This document shows positions 54,194-63,933 of a stretch of 64,000 bases of DNA, piece after piece (the first letter of the stretch is position 1; every line of letters starts with the position of its first letter). The translations under genes were made by a program, and so were the position numbers. The notes under the pieces were generated by a model that was not told the DNA's origin, made no database searches, and saw nothing but the letters and a program-made list of their open reading frames with translations. The DNA is from an uncultured Flavobacteriaceae bacterium (GTDB lineage: Bacteria; Bacteroidota; Bacteroidia; Flavobacteriales; Flavobacteriaceae), in the NCBI GenBank assembly GCA_947493175.1, contig CANLQD010000002.1:806001-870000 (forward strand), read 5' to 3'.

Positions 54194-57100
54194 TTATTTT
54201 TTTATCGACACAATGATTTTTTCAATCTCACCGGTTCTTTCAAACACTTTTAGGCTCGTCTGTGTATCGAGTCGAAGGCCATTGACATCAAAGGATGAGC
54301 CATCGGCCATGAACACTTTTACGCCTAATTCGTCGGCTGATCTATAGATGATCGGGGTTTGGCAATAGGTAAAGCACAAGGAGCCTTTTTCCAATGGTAT
54401 CTTTGTCATTGTCCCATTCAGCTTGTAATACCCAAATATCGATGGTTCTTGTAAAAACTCATTTTTTCGCAACAATCGTGGTTTGAAGGTTAATCGCCCT
54501 TCCTCTACAAAAACACCCAACTCCCCAAATCGGCTAAGAATATCTTCTTTTACCTGTCCTGTCATACCTGGTTGCTGTGCTCCTTTACCGGCCGGCGTGT
54601 GGGAATAAGGATCCGTTGGAAATGCCCCGTACAATTCAGGGGATTTGTGTACCCCGATGCCTTCATTAATTTCGTAATAATGTTCTAACAGATACCCTAT
54701 CGTTTCTTCATTCTCTTTTTCCCCGATGGCTCTCAAGCAGGTTTCTTGAACGGCTAGCAACAACTTCGAAACCATATGCCAATAAATGGACCCCAGACCT
54801 TCATAGCCAAAGAAGGTTCCGGAGCGGCCGGTGAAGGATTTATGATCAAAGACTTCTTCAAAGATGTTCAACAGGAGCCCTTCATCTTTCGCAACCAATT
54901 CATCATATTCTTTGGATAGTAATGATAGGGCCTCTTTTAAACTTTCGGCGTTGTTGAAGGAACCGTTAAAATGATAGTTGCCCGTTATGTCTTTCTCCAC
55001 TATTTGGGAATTACCATTCTTTAAGAGCTGTTGAACTAAGAATGATTTTTCTATCTTTTCCGTTGGAAGGTTATTCTTCTCTGTAAAACGCGGCAAGTCT
55101 TTATTCGGATACAGGATATAGCTGTACTGGTCGTGCCTGAACAGCACACTATTTTTAAGGGCGTCCAAAACCCTCAAAGCCTCTTTTGCAGAAAGATAAC
55201 CGGCACTTAGGACCGCTACTTGACCTTCGAGCATCTCCGAGAGATATGAAATAGAGACTTCTGAATCACCTTCAACCGTCATTAAGTTATAGGCATGATA
55301 AAGATGATCGGAACGTTTGTTGGCTTCAATACTATGATCAAGATGATTTAACGTTGCGCTAAGAAATTCTAATATCCCTTCCTTTGATATAACAGCGGTA
55401 TCACCACTAAAACTACTTTCATAGATGGTATTTCTATATTGGCTTCCGGCATTTCCCAAGCTGTCCATGATGGTTTTTCTATCGGTATCCGAGATTTGGG
55501 AAGAAAGAATCGGTAGATTGATTCGAAGTGTTTTGCTAACAGTATCGAAGAATATCATCAATTCTTTTGAGATGTGATAGTCTTCCTGCGACGTACGTTG
55601 TACCAACGATTCGAAAAAGGCTAAAAATCTTCTTAGGTAATACAATGTAACCATGGAAACACCATTCCCTACCAAGGCATTATTGGCATCGTTCCACTCA
55701 GGTCGCTGGGTATTCATCCAGATACCTGCTTCAGGGATAAAGTTGGATACTTTTGCCAACACCGTGGCCAACAGTTTTTCCAGTAGGTTTACTTGATAGA
55801 TAGATTGATCGGCGCCTTTTAACAAGGCTGCGTCTGCCCCAACTTGCGATCGCTCCCTATTAATTTCCTTATCCAATTCCGTATCAAAAACAATGGTATC
55901 CTTAGGGTTTTTTAGGATATCGGCATACCCCTTTATCTTATATGGCACATGGGCATACACAAAAATATCTTGGCTAAAATAAGCCGCCAACTTATTGGGG
56001 TAATGCCGTTCTATGAATTCTAAAAATTTCAACAGGTAAATAATCTGATGGTCGCCCCAGTATCCAATATATGACCAAGGGTCGTCCGGTTCAATGGCTT
56101 CCCAATCAAAACCATCTTTCGTGACCCGGTACGGGTTGTAACCATCGAACGTTGTGGCGTTCAAGAATTTATGGATCATACTATCGATAAAGGCCGGATA
56201 GGAATGTACCAAGGCCTCCCAATTCTGAAAGATATCGCGCCAGTTACCCTCATAGTCCAACACTTTTTTACCATCATCAGTCTCTGTGTTTATCGAGAAC
56301 TTGTTCCAGGGACGACTGGGATCGCCATGCCTTCGACTAAACTTCAACGGCATGTATTCATAAGCAAGTCTTTTGAAGTTACTGTCGTCGTCGTGCACTG
56401 CCAATTGCCTTAAAAAGCTTAGGGTGAAAACATCTGGAAGCGTTTCCAAGGCAGTCTTTTTCTGTCGATATACTTCCCTGTTTGCCTTTTCGATATAGCC
56501 GTTGAAATCGGCCTTTTCGATGGTATAATCCTTGTCGAAAATACCGCCACGCATAATATTAAAGAGGGTATTTGAAAAGTGACGGGTGTTTCGTAAGGTA
56601 TCGGATGTCAGCTGCAGGGCGTCGGATGCTGCGTTTAATGTCAATAACCTACCGGACCCTTTTTCAATATCTTCGAGAACGGCTTCTGATAGGTTTTTTT
56701 CGTTCTTTATTTTTTCAATGATTTTTGCCAAATCTCCTCGAGATTGGCTCACTTCGGCTATCATCATCCATTGCTTTTTATCCCTGGCTTTCAAGGAGAT
56801 ATCGGCACATACAAAATAGGCGCCCTTTTCAGCTTTAATATCAACCTCTTGGGTGATTTTCGTTCCCTTTCGAAACGCATCCAATTGCAAGGAGGAAACC
56901 AGATACAAGGCATTGTCCAATCCGGTCGACCAAACCGTGGTCGCTTTTAAGGCTTCACTAGGTTCAGCCCGGTCTACGATAATAGCGCTTAGAGCGTAAA
57001 CACCCAAACCGACTTCGGCCTCCAACTCATTTTTTTTATACGCATCGACCAGATTACTACTGGCATTTTGTAGAGCGGAATTGACCCCATAGGGCATAAT

Positions 57101-57649
57101 ATTCTGAATGCCATCTAGCACTGTAATCTCAATGGCTTCATCGCTATTGTTGACAATGGTCGCCCTTTTTACAAAGCCATACTCGTTGCTGGAATTCCAA
57201 TGGTACCGAAAGGTGAGTCCCAGGTCTTTATTGATCTCTTCAAAAACAACTTTGTTTCCATAGCTGTTTTTGTAAAGATTTTTGCGGACTGTATACAGGC
57301 CCGAATACTTATTGGAAAAGGGTTCCCATAGGAATATTTTATCCTTCATATGTACCTGAAATACGGTTTTACTACCAGTTATATCGGCAGATTCCGTGAT
57401 TTTATCATCGGTATAATAAGGAAACAAGGCAGATTCGGAGTTTTTTCTTCCTGCTGATAATCCCCCGTTGCTGGCTATAAACATCCAGTGGTTCGAATCA
57501 CTTACAACGCTCATAAAAAACGGACGCATGGCGTCGTAGTTCGAAATCTTATAATAATTTTCCTTTTCAAAAACCACCTGTTCTCCTGCTACTTTCGCGG
57601 CCTCTGGAAGCATTTTTTGATTTCCTATGTACATCGAGTTTGCAATCAT
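54194..57649 (-). CDS. Beta-1,3-glucan phosphorylase-like protein (GH94/GH149/GH161 type; GH149 favoured)
   Basis: 1151 residues, no signal peptide. It has an N-terminal beta-sandwich (~1-300) and a helical (alpha/alpha)6 part. The catalytic-type Asp654 is in RPEWNDANNALVGNGVSMV, the counterpart of the DWNDG motif of GH94 phosphorylases. Conserved blocks are SRRHGDPSRPWNKF near 438 and DPWSYIGYWGDHQIIYLL near 523. Length and a context with GH17, GH30, GH16 and transporters match GH149 beta-1,3-oligoglucan phosphorylases. It would release glucose-1-phosphate in the cytoplasm, saving ATP. The exact family cannot be fixed without a profile search. Confidence 0.8.
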   Translation of the reverse strand: MIANSMYIGNQKMLPEAAKVAGEQVVFEKENYYKISNYDAMRPFFMSVVSDSNHWMFIASNGGLSAGRKNSESALFPYYTDDKITESADITGSKTVFQVHMKDKIFLWEPFSNKYSGLYTVRKNLYKNSYGNKVVFEEINKDLGLTFRYHWNSSNEYGFVKRATIVNNSDEAIEITVLDGIQNIMPYGVNSALQNASSNLVDAYKKNELEAEVGLGVYALSAIIVDRAEPSEALKATTVWSTGLDNALYLVSSLQLDAFRKGTKITQEVDIKAEKGAYFVCADISLKARDKKQWMMIAEVSQSRGDLAKIIEKIKNEKNLSEAVLEDIEKGSGRLLTLNAASDALQLTSDTLRNTRHFSNTLFNIMRGGIFDKDYTIEKADFNGYIEKANREVYRQKKTALETLPDVFTLSFLRQLAVHDDDSNFKRLAYEYMPLKFSRRHGDPSRPWNKFSINTETDDGKKVLDYEGNWRDIFQNWEALVHSYPAFIDSMIHKFLNATTFDGYNPYRVTKDGFDWEAIEPDDPWSYIGYWGDHQIIYLLKFLEFIERHYPNKLAAYFSQDIFVYAHVPYKIKGYADILKNPKDTIVFDTELDKEINRERSQVGADAALLKGADQSIYQVNLLEKLLATVLAKVSNFIPEAGIWMNTQRPEWNDANNALVGNGVSMVTLYYLRRFLAFFESLVQRTSQEDYHISKELMIFFDTVSKTLRINLPILSSQISDTDRKTIMDSLGNAGSQYRNTIYESSFSGDTAVISKEGILEFLSATLNHLDHSIEANKRSDHLYHAYNLMTVEGDSEVSISYLSEMLEGQVAVLSAGYLSAKEALRVLDALKNSVLFRHDQYSYILYPNKDLPRFTEKNNLPTEKIEKSFLVQQLLKNGNSQIVEKDITGNYHFNGSFNNAESLKEALSLLSKEYDELVAKDEGLLLNIFEEVFDHKSFTGRSGTFFGYEGLGSIYWHMVSKLLLAVQETCLRAIGEKENEETIGYLLEHYYEINEGIGVHKSPELYGAFPTDPYSHTPAGKGAQQPGMTGQVKEDILSRFGELGVFVEEGRLTFKPRLLRKNEFLQEPSIFGYYKLNGTMTKIPLEKGSLCFTYCQTPIIYRSADELGVKVFMADGSSFDVNGLRLDTQTSLKVFERTGEIEKIIVSIKK

Positions 57650-57754
57650 TCTTATTTTTTACGACCGTTAGTAACTACACTCAAATCGGGAGTCATTTTT
57701 AGAGGCTGTTTAAGCACTCGTATTTACCTTTAATCAACTTGGTCTATAACTTTC

Positions 57755-59269
57755 CTATGTCCTGACCAATAATTCTTCTACCTCTTCCAAGGTCTTGCCC
57801 TTGGTTTCTATGACGAACTTATGGACAAAAAGCATCGCGCAAAGAGAGAGCACTGCGTATATCGCAAATGTTGCCGTGGGCCCCAGGTTCGACAGTTCCC
57901 ATGGGAATACCTGAGTGACAGAAAAACTGATGAGTGAATTGAAAAACCCAACAACGGATATTGCTATTCCCTTTATCTTACTTGGAAAAATTTCGGAAAT
58001 CAGTGTCCACATCACCGGGCCTAGGGAAATGGCAAAAGAAGCCACATACAGCAAAATCGCAATTAAAACCAAGGTGGCGTTGATCTGGATAAAGTTGGTA
58101 ATCTGGTTTCGCTTAAAATCTAAAAACTGATCTGCGTTTAGCTTTGATGCTACCTCCTGGAACAGCGCTGCTTGCCCCTCGAAGGAACGCCCCTCCAAAT
58201 CGGATAGGGCCATCCTAATTTCCGGATCATCAATGTTATTCAGTGTGTTCTCATTAAAGTCATAGGATGCATTGTTAAAGGCTACAGCAGCCATTACCAA
58301 AGCAATGGTCATACAGCTGGTGCCGATCAACAAAAGTGGCTTTCTACCCAACTTATCGATCAACCAAATGGCGACAAGGGTAAAAATCAAATTGGTTAGA
58401 CCCACAACAATTGCCTGAAGAAATGAGGAGTCGGTCGTGCCACCAGCCTGTTCAAAAATGGTTGGCGCATAATAAAAAATCGCATTGATTCCCGTAATTT
58501 GCTGAAAGAACGCAATACCGAAGGCGATAATCATGATGGTCGCATATTTGTTTTGAAATAGATCGGAAAGCGTACCTTTCTTTTCTTTTTTTGCGATTCC
58601 CCTCTGTATTTCGGAAATGGTTATTTCAGCATATTCCTCCCCTCCGATTTTCTGTAAAATTTTGCGGGCCAACTGCACTTTGTTCAGTTTTTGAATGAGC
58701 CATCTCGGACTTCTGGGAACCGTAAAAAGTGACATAAAGTAAATCAGTGCAGGAATGGCTTCTACGCCAAGCATCCACCGCCAGCTTTCACCTTCTAAAT
58801 TGACCAAAAAATAATTGGAAAAGTAAGCCACCGAAATCCCGATGACAATATTCAACTGATTGAAGGAAACCAAACTACCACGAAGTTTCGGGGGGGCTAT
58901 TTCAGCAATGTATACCGGAGCTATCAGGATGGCGCCACCGATACCGATGCCGCCAATAATTCTGGCTATGATAAATTCGGTGTAGCCGGTAGCCATCGCC
59001 GACCAAGTGGCCGACACAGTAAACAGGGCCGCGACCATAATGAGCACCTTTTTACGCCCAAATTTATCCGCTAAGGGTCCGGCCATCAAATTTCCGGCCA
59101 TCGCCCCAAAAATGACACATCCTACCGAAAAGCCCAACATCCATTCGGTCATTTCAAAATAAACGGTAATACCTTTAACGGCACCGGATATGACGGCGCT
59201 GTCAAAGCCGAGCAAAAAACCTCCCAGTGCAACTATCAGACTTATTAAAACGGTATAGGACTTATTCAT
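57755..59269 (-). CDS. Sugar-porter family MFS transporter
   Basis: 504 residues from the ATG at 59269; an ATG seven codons earlier is possible. Sugar-porter signatures: LGGFLLGFDSAVISG, DKFGRKKVLI, RIIGGIGIGGAILIAPVYIA, PRSPRWLI, QQITGINAIFYYAPTIFE, DKLGRKPLLLIG and the C-terminal ETKGKTLEEVEE. About 12 membrane segments. Imports a monosaccharide such as glucose, by proton symport or facilitated. Part of the glucan operon. Confidence 0.93.
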   Translation of the reverse strand: MNKSYTVLISLIVALGGFLLGFDSAVISGAVKGITVYFEMTEWMLGFSVGCVIFGAMAGNLMAGPLADKFGRKKVLIMVAALFTVSATWSAMATGYTEFIIARIIGGIGIGGAILIAPVYIAEIAPPKLRGSLVSFNQLNIVIGISVAYFSNYFLVNLEGESWRWMLGVEAIPALIYFMSLFTVPRSPRWLIQKLNKVQLARKILQKIGGEEYAEITISEIQRGIAKKEKKGTLSDLFQNKYATIMIIAFGIAFFQQITGINAIFYYAPTIFEQAGGTTDSSFLQAIVVGLTNLIFTLVAIWLIDKLGRKPLLLIGTSCMTIALVMAAVAFNNASYDFNENTLNNIDDPEIRMALSDLEGRSFEGQAALFQEVASKLNADQFLDFKRNQITNFIQINATLVLIAILLYVASFAISLGPVMWTLISEIFPSKIKGIAISVVGFFNSLISFSVTQVFPWELSNLGPTATFAIYAVLSLCAMLFVHKFVIETKGKTLEEVEELLVRT

Positions 59270-59388
59270 TTTAAATACTTCATCGGTCATTCACATTTCT
59301 AACTTATACTGGGGATGAATTCTCGAAAAAGACCGGTAAAAATGACTCTTACACCAGCCTTTTTCTTAATTCATCGGGGGAGCTATTG

Positions 59389-61614
59389 TTATTCAAGAAT
59401 TAAATCGTCTAAATAGTAGGTACCTCCATCGGTAATGGCGCTATCTGATTGATCATTATCCGGTTTTATGACCAGCTGGCTGTACGATGTTGGTGAGGCA
59501 GGCAGGTTAATGAATGTAAACGCAACTTCTGTCCATTCATTCGCGTTTGCCACCGTAGCAAAAACAGGGGCCGGATTCCCGATACTACCGTCATTCGGAT
59601 TGGCCAATAACTCGAACCGGAAAACTACGTTTGCCTTTGTCGAATAGACTTTCACCTTAAAAGTATCTGTTGTTGTTAAATCAAAATTTGATGGGAAGAC
59701 ATTCTGGATGCCTGCAAAGAATTCCGACCCGGTAGGCTTGTCCACCCTTAAAACAAAGTCAGACGTATTGATTCCCGATTGAGATGGGTTTGCCGCAAGT
59801 TCGGATGTCAACCCTGCACCAAAGTTTTGACTTGCCAAGAAGGTTTCACATCCTTCAAAGTTTAAAGGAAGAGCTGTAGCCGCTATTTCAGTATCGGTGC
59901 AACCACCGCCACTACTACCGCCACCTCCGTTGGTATCACTACCATCGCCTCCTTCTACCAAAGAGACATTGTCGATGACAACCGTACCGACCTCGGCGCC
60001 CATATCGAATAGAATACGGCTATTGGCACCACCAAAATCGTTCGCTGCCAGTTGCAAGGTAAAGGTTTGGGTATCGGTGGTCAAGTTTACAGCTGGTGCG
60101 GTATTGGTGAAAGGTGCCTCGTTCAACCCAATACCTGCCAGCATGGTACGGGCACGATCAGAAGAGGCATCAAAAGAAAGAATATAGTTCGTGCCCTGCG
60201 TAATCTCGACTACTTGGCTCAGGTTCACATCGAACGGGTTGCCTGCAGTCATCACATCCACTGAATTGAAACTATTGCCTCCGTCGGTCACAATGTTACG
60301 TCCGCCTCCGATCCATGGATCGTCGCCACTTTCAAAGTCGCCGTTGGTCAACAGGCCGTCGTCAAAACCGCCTCCACCATTACTATCACTACCATCGCCC
60401 CCTTCGACCAAGGAAACGTTATCGATGATCACCGTACCTATTTCAGCCCCCATATCAAAAAGGATACGGCTATTGGCTCCACCAAAATCGGCCGCCGAAA
60501 GCTGTAATGTAATTGTTTGTGTATCGGTAGTGAGGTTTACCGCCGGTGCGGTATTGGTGAAAGGTGCCTCGTTCAACCCGATACCTGCCAGCATGGTACG
60601 GGTACGATCAGAAGAGGCATCAAAAGAAAGAATATAGTTCGTGCCCTGCGTAATCTCGACTACTTGGCTCAGGTTCACATCGAACGGGTTGCCTGCAGTC
60701 ATCACATCCACTGAATTGAAACTATTACCTCCGTCGGTCACAATGTTACGTCCGCCTCCGATCCATGGATCGTCGCCACTTTCAAAGTCGCCGTTGGTCA
60801 GCAGGCCGTCGTCAAAACCGCCCCCACCATTACTATCACTACCATCGCCCCCTTCGACCAAGGAAACGTTATCGATGATCACCGTACCTATTTCAGCCCC
60901 CATATCAAAAAGTACGCGACTGTTGGCTCCACCAAAATCGGCCGCCGAAAGCTGTAATGTAATTGTTTGTGTATCGGTAGTGAGGTTTACCGCCGGTGCG
61001 GTATTGGTGAAAGGTGCTTCGTTCAACCCGATACCTGCCAGGATGGTACGCTCACGGTCGGAGGAAACATCAAAGGTTAATGTATAGTTTGTACCCTGTG
61101 TCACCTCGACTACCTGGCTCAGGTTCACATCGAATGGATTTCCTGCAGCCTCTACGTTTACCGAGTTGAAGCTATTACCACCTTCGGTGACCACGTTTGC
61201 CCCATTGCCTATCCAAGGGTCTACGCCATTTTCAAAATCACCGTTGGTCAATAGGCCCGAGTCGAAACCGGGGTCGGGGGCAGTTACTTGTACGGTAATA
61301 TCATCCTCGAAACTGGCTGAGGCACCTGCAACGTTCGACGCTTCTAACTTTACGGTAAAGGTACCGTTCGCAAACGTTTTTATCGGATTGATCTCTGTTG
61401 AAGTATCACCATCGCCAAAGTCCCATTTGTAGGAAGTTGCCTCTTCGGAGATGTTAATGAAGGTAACTGTACCGGTATCCGCGTTTTGGGTAAAGGTAAA
61501 AGCGGCTATCACTTCTGGTAAATTGGCATCGTCATCATCTTCACATCCCAAAAAGGACAATGTCAATAGAAATATGAAAACGAATTTCGATTTTTTTATC
61601 ATTTCTTTCATCAT
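59389..61614 (-). CDS. Surface glycan-binding lipoprotein with PKD domain and three near-identical CBM-like repeats
   Basis: 741 residues. Lipobox Cys24 followed by EDDDD, the acidic pattern of Bacteroidota surface lipoproteins. PKD domain ~35-108 (YKWDFGDGDTSTEINPIKTF). Three 150-residue CBM4-like jelly-roll units at 121-270, 271-420 and 421-570 (GLLTNGDFE...DPWIGGGRNIV ... VIIDNVSLVEGGDGSD), joined by Ser/Gly linkers. A different C-terminal jelly-roll spans ~585-741 (LPLNFEGCETF ... YYLDDLILE). No catalytic domain, so it probably captures beta-glucan at the cell surface. Confidence 0.88.
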   Translation of the reverse strand: MMKEMIKKSKFVFIFLLTLSFLGCEDDDDANLPEVIAAFTFTQNADTGTVTFINISEEATSYKWDFGDGDTSTEINPIKTFANGTFTVKLEASNVAGASASFEDDITVQVTAPDPGFDSGLLTNGDFENGVDPWIGNGANVVTEGGNSFNSVNVEAAGNPFDVNLSQVVEVTQGTNYTLTFDVSSDRERTILAGIGLNEAPFTNTAPAVNLTTDTQTITLQLSAADFGGANSRVLFDMGAEIGTVIIDNVSLVEGGDGSDSNGGGGFDDGLLTNGDFESGDDPWIGGGRNIVTDGGNSFNSVDVMTAGNPFDVNLSQVVEITQGTNYILSFDASSDRTRTMLAGIGLNEAPFTNTAPAVNLTTDTQTITLQLSAADFGGANSRILFDMGAEIGTVIIDNVSLVEGGDGSDSNGGGGFDDGLLTNGDFESGDDPWIGGGRNIVTDGGNSFNSVDVMTAGNPFDVNLSQVVEITQGTNYILSFDASSDRARTMLAGIGLNEAPFTNTAPAVNLTTDTQTFTLQLAANDFGGANSRILFDMGAEVGTVVIDNVSLVEGGDGSDTNGGGGSSGGGCTDTEIAATALPLNFEGCETFLASQNFGAGLTSELAANPSQSGINTSDFVLRVDKPTGSEFFAGIQNVFPSNFDLTTTDTFKVKVYSTKANVVFRFELLANPNDGSIGNPAPVFATVANANEWTEVAFTFINLPASPTSYSQLVIKPDNDQSDSAITDGGTYYLDDLILE

Positions 61615-61634
61615 AGTTAGTTTTAGTTTGCGTT

Positions 61635-62474
61635 TTAGTTTTTATATACCCGTACGTAGTCTACCAACATGGTTTGTGGAAAAACCGTTTCTGCATTGGG
61701 TGCACCTACGAAAGTACCTCCGACCGCCACATTCATTAGCATAAAAAATGGCTTATCAAAGACCCAAGGGCCAGTGACATCTTCAGGTGTAATTTGATTA
61801 TAGAGCACATCATCTACATAAAAGTTGACGTATTCGGGAGCCCATTCGATACCAAATATGTGGAAACCGGTATCAAAGCGGTCATTTTGTAAGGTGTATT
61901 CCTTTGATATTGCGTTACCGCCGGAATACCCGGGTCCGTGTACGCTGCCAATCAGTACCGTTGGTTCTTGCCCACGATACTCCATGATATCGATTTCCCC
62001 TGCCGCCGGCCATGGGTTTTCATCGATATCGGCTCCTAGCATCCAGAATGCCGGCCAAATTCCTTGGCCATAGGGCAAGCGGATTCGCGCTTCAAAACGA
62101 CCGTACCGCTGTTCGAATAAGTCTTTTGTCAATAGCCTTGCCGATGTATAGCCCGAACCTTGAAAACTTTCTTGCCGAGCCGTGATCAATAGGTTTCCGT
62201 TTTGTATGGTAACGTTCTCGGGACGATCTGTATAATATTGCAACTCTTGATTTCCCCAACCATCACCATTTGGGCCTCTTCCGATATCGTTGCCCCAAAC
62301 GGTTGGGTCGGGAGCACCATCCGTATCAAATTCTTCTGCCAACACAAGATTGGTCAATGTAGTAACAGTCTGTGTATCATCTGTCTCGCAACCGGAAATC
62401 ACCAACAACACCGCCAACAGAAATACGTGCAATATTCCCTTTTTTTCTTTATTGTAATCGATTGAATTGTTCAT
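61635..62474 (-). CDS. GH16 endo-beta-1,3-glucanase (laminarinase) lipoprotein
   Basis: 279 residues from the ATG at 62474, giving lipobox Cys29 in LLVISGCETDD with acidic residues after the Cys (surface exposure likely). GH16 active site GEIDIMEYRGQEP: Glu160, Asp162 and Glu165. WGNQELQYYTDRPENV and IWPAFWMLGADI are typical of bacterial laminarinases. It cuts beta-1,3-glucan at the cell surface. It lies 31 bp after the upstream binding protein and 20 bp before the CBM protein. Confidence 0.94.
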   Translation of the reverse strand: MNNSIDYNKEKKGILHVFLLAVLLVISGCETDDTQTVTTLTNLVLAEEFDTDGAPDPTVWGNDIGRGPNGDGWGNQELQYYTDRPENVTIQNGNLLITARQESFQGSGYTSARLLTKDLFEQRYGRFEARIRLPYGQGIWPAFWMLGADIDENPWPAAGEIDIMEYRGQEPTVLIGSVHGPGYSGGNAISKEYTLQNDRFDTGFHIFGIEWAPEYVNFYVDDVLYNQITPEDVTGPWVFDKPFFMLMNVAVGGTFVGAPNAETVFPQTMLVDYVRVYKN

Positions 62475-62505
62475 CTTCTTTTTCTTTGTTTTGAAATTCA
62501 TTTTC

Positions 62506-63918
62506 TTATCTATAGAAATAGATGTTATCGACGAAAATATCTGAAATCGTATCATCTGTTATAAAGAATAAGAGTCCTATTTGTGAGCGATCGGTAAGCC
62601 CTGCAAAATCGGTAAGTGGTATGTCAAAGCCGACCCATTGATCGGTTGTTAATGCATCTGCATTTAAGGTAACCGCCCCAGACGTTTCATTATTCCCGAC
62701 AGCGTTCAACAACTGCAGCCTAATGAAATCACCGGGATCGATAGCTTCGTTAACTTTGATGTCTACATGCAGGGTCGTCATTTCGGTAGCATTGACCGGA
62801 GAAACGTCTTCAAAGAATCCGATTCCTACAAAATTCAATTCTGTATAGTTAATGACCCCATCGCCATTCAAATCCAAGGGGGGAGCTCCTCCTTGTGTAT
62901 TTTGGCCATCGGGAATAAAAAATCCATTAAAATAATCTACCGCTATATTCGCATATGCATCACTGAATATAGAAATCACATCCCCGGGGTCCCGTGCTGG
63001 TGGTGTTGGGGCAAAATCGAAAGAACGCGAAACACTGAGATTCAGTGAACCGGTGGCTGCGACATTTGCCAAACTTGCAGTTATGGTCGCTTCTCCCCTC
63101 CCTACAACTGACACAATGCCCAATTCATTGGTCCGTGCCACTTCTATATCTGTAGATTCAAACTCAAAATAGGCGGGTTTGGCGATGACGGTGACATTTT
63201 CGCCTGAACCAATATTGAAGGTTTGTGACAGGCCTGTTAATTCTATGGGAATATCTAAGAAGGCCTCTCGTTCCACATCAACTCCATTTAAAATAGCTGG
63301 TCGGGATTGTGCAATTGTACCTAATTTTTCAAATTTGATTTCATCGAACCATACAACGTATCCTCCTTCATCGTCTTCGTCCGCTGCTCCTTCGGCCAGC
63401 CAAAATAATCCTGTCTGGTTATTTAGTTTTGAAGCATCCGGTATCGGAATCACATATTTTTTCCAATTCGTGGTAAGGTTTAAATTCTGAACGGTTACTT
63501 GGAACCTGTTATTTGTACTACCTTCAGTACCGTAACCAATCTCGTTTATGTCGGCTGCCTGGGATGCTTTTGCATAAAATGTAAGAGCATCAAAGCTGGT
63601 AAGGTCCCTATTTACGGTCGTATTGAATGTGGCACCGACAAATCCATTTCCAAAGGAGGGAACATCGAATCGCATGGCAGCGGTTCCCGAAAACACATCC
63701 TCGGTTACTACACTAAATGCCTCTGCATCTGCTCCGTCATCCACAAACGGAAAATAATCCAACCCTGCCGAAAAAGTATCGATGAAGACGTCTCCATTTG
63801 AAGAAAGGGTAGCAAATTGGACCTCATCGGAAAATTCCCTTTCACAACTTGACAAAAAGGCAACACCCAAGCAGAGAAGAAGTATGAATCTTAAGTCACT
63901 GTTATTGTAATTTTTCAT
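62506..63918 (-). CDS. Surface glycan-binding lipoprotein (CBM-like and Ig-like domains)
   Basis: 470 residues. Lipobox Cys25 in VAFLSSCEREFSDE. An N-terminal jelly-roll domain (~40-200; ends VWFDEIKFEKLG), an Ig-like/BIG2-type part (~215-300; ATITASLANVAATGSLNLSV) and a C-terminal jelly-roll (~310-470; ends ISDIFVDNIYFYR). No catalytic residues recognised. Position before GH16 and after the probable SusC/D genes outside the window matches SusE/F-like binding proteins of laminarin loci. Confidence 0.82.
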   Translation of the reverse strand: MKNYNNSDLRFILLLCLGVAFLSSCEREFSDEVQFATLSSNGDVFIDTFSAGLDYFPFVDDGADAEAFSVVTEDVFSGTAAMRFDVPSFGNGFVGATFNTTVNRDLTSFDALTFYAKASQAADINEIGYGTEGSTNNRFQVTVQNLNLTTNWKKYVIPIPDASKLNNQTGLFWLAEGAADEDDEGGYVVWFDEIKFEKLGTIAQSRPAILNGVDVEREAFLDIPIELTGLSQTFNIGSGENVTVIAKPAYFEFESTDIEVARTNELGIVSVVGRGEATITASLANVAATGSLNLSVSRSFDFAPTPPARDPGDVISIFSDAYANIAVDYFNGFFIPDGQNTQGGAPPLDLNGDGVINYTELNFVGIGFFEDVSPVNATEMTTLHVDIKVNEAIDPGDFIRLQLLNAVGNNETSGAVTLNADALTTDQWVGFDIPLTDFAGLTDRSQIGLLFFITDDTISDIFVDNIYFYR

Positions 63919-63933
63919 TTTTTCAGTCTTTTG

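Noticed and set aside
47968..63918. Treating the glucan locus as a xylan locus because xylAB are near
   Set aside because: The glycosidases are GH16, GH17 and GH30 with a GH149-like phosphorylase, all fitting beta-1,3/1,6-glucan; no GH10, GH43 or GH67 is present and xylBA is a separate operon with its own terminator.
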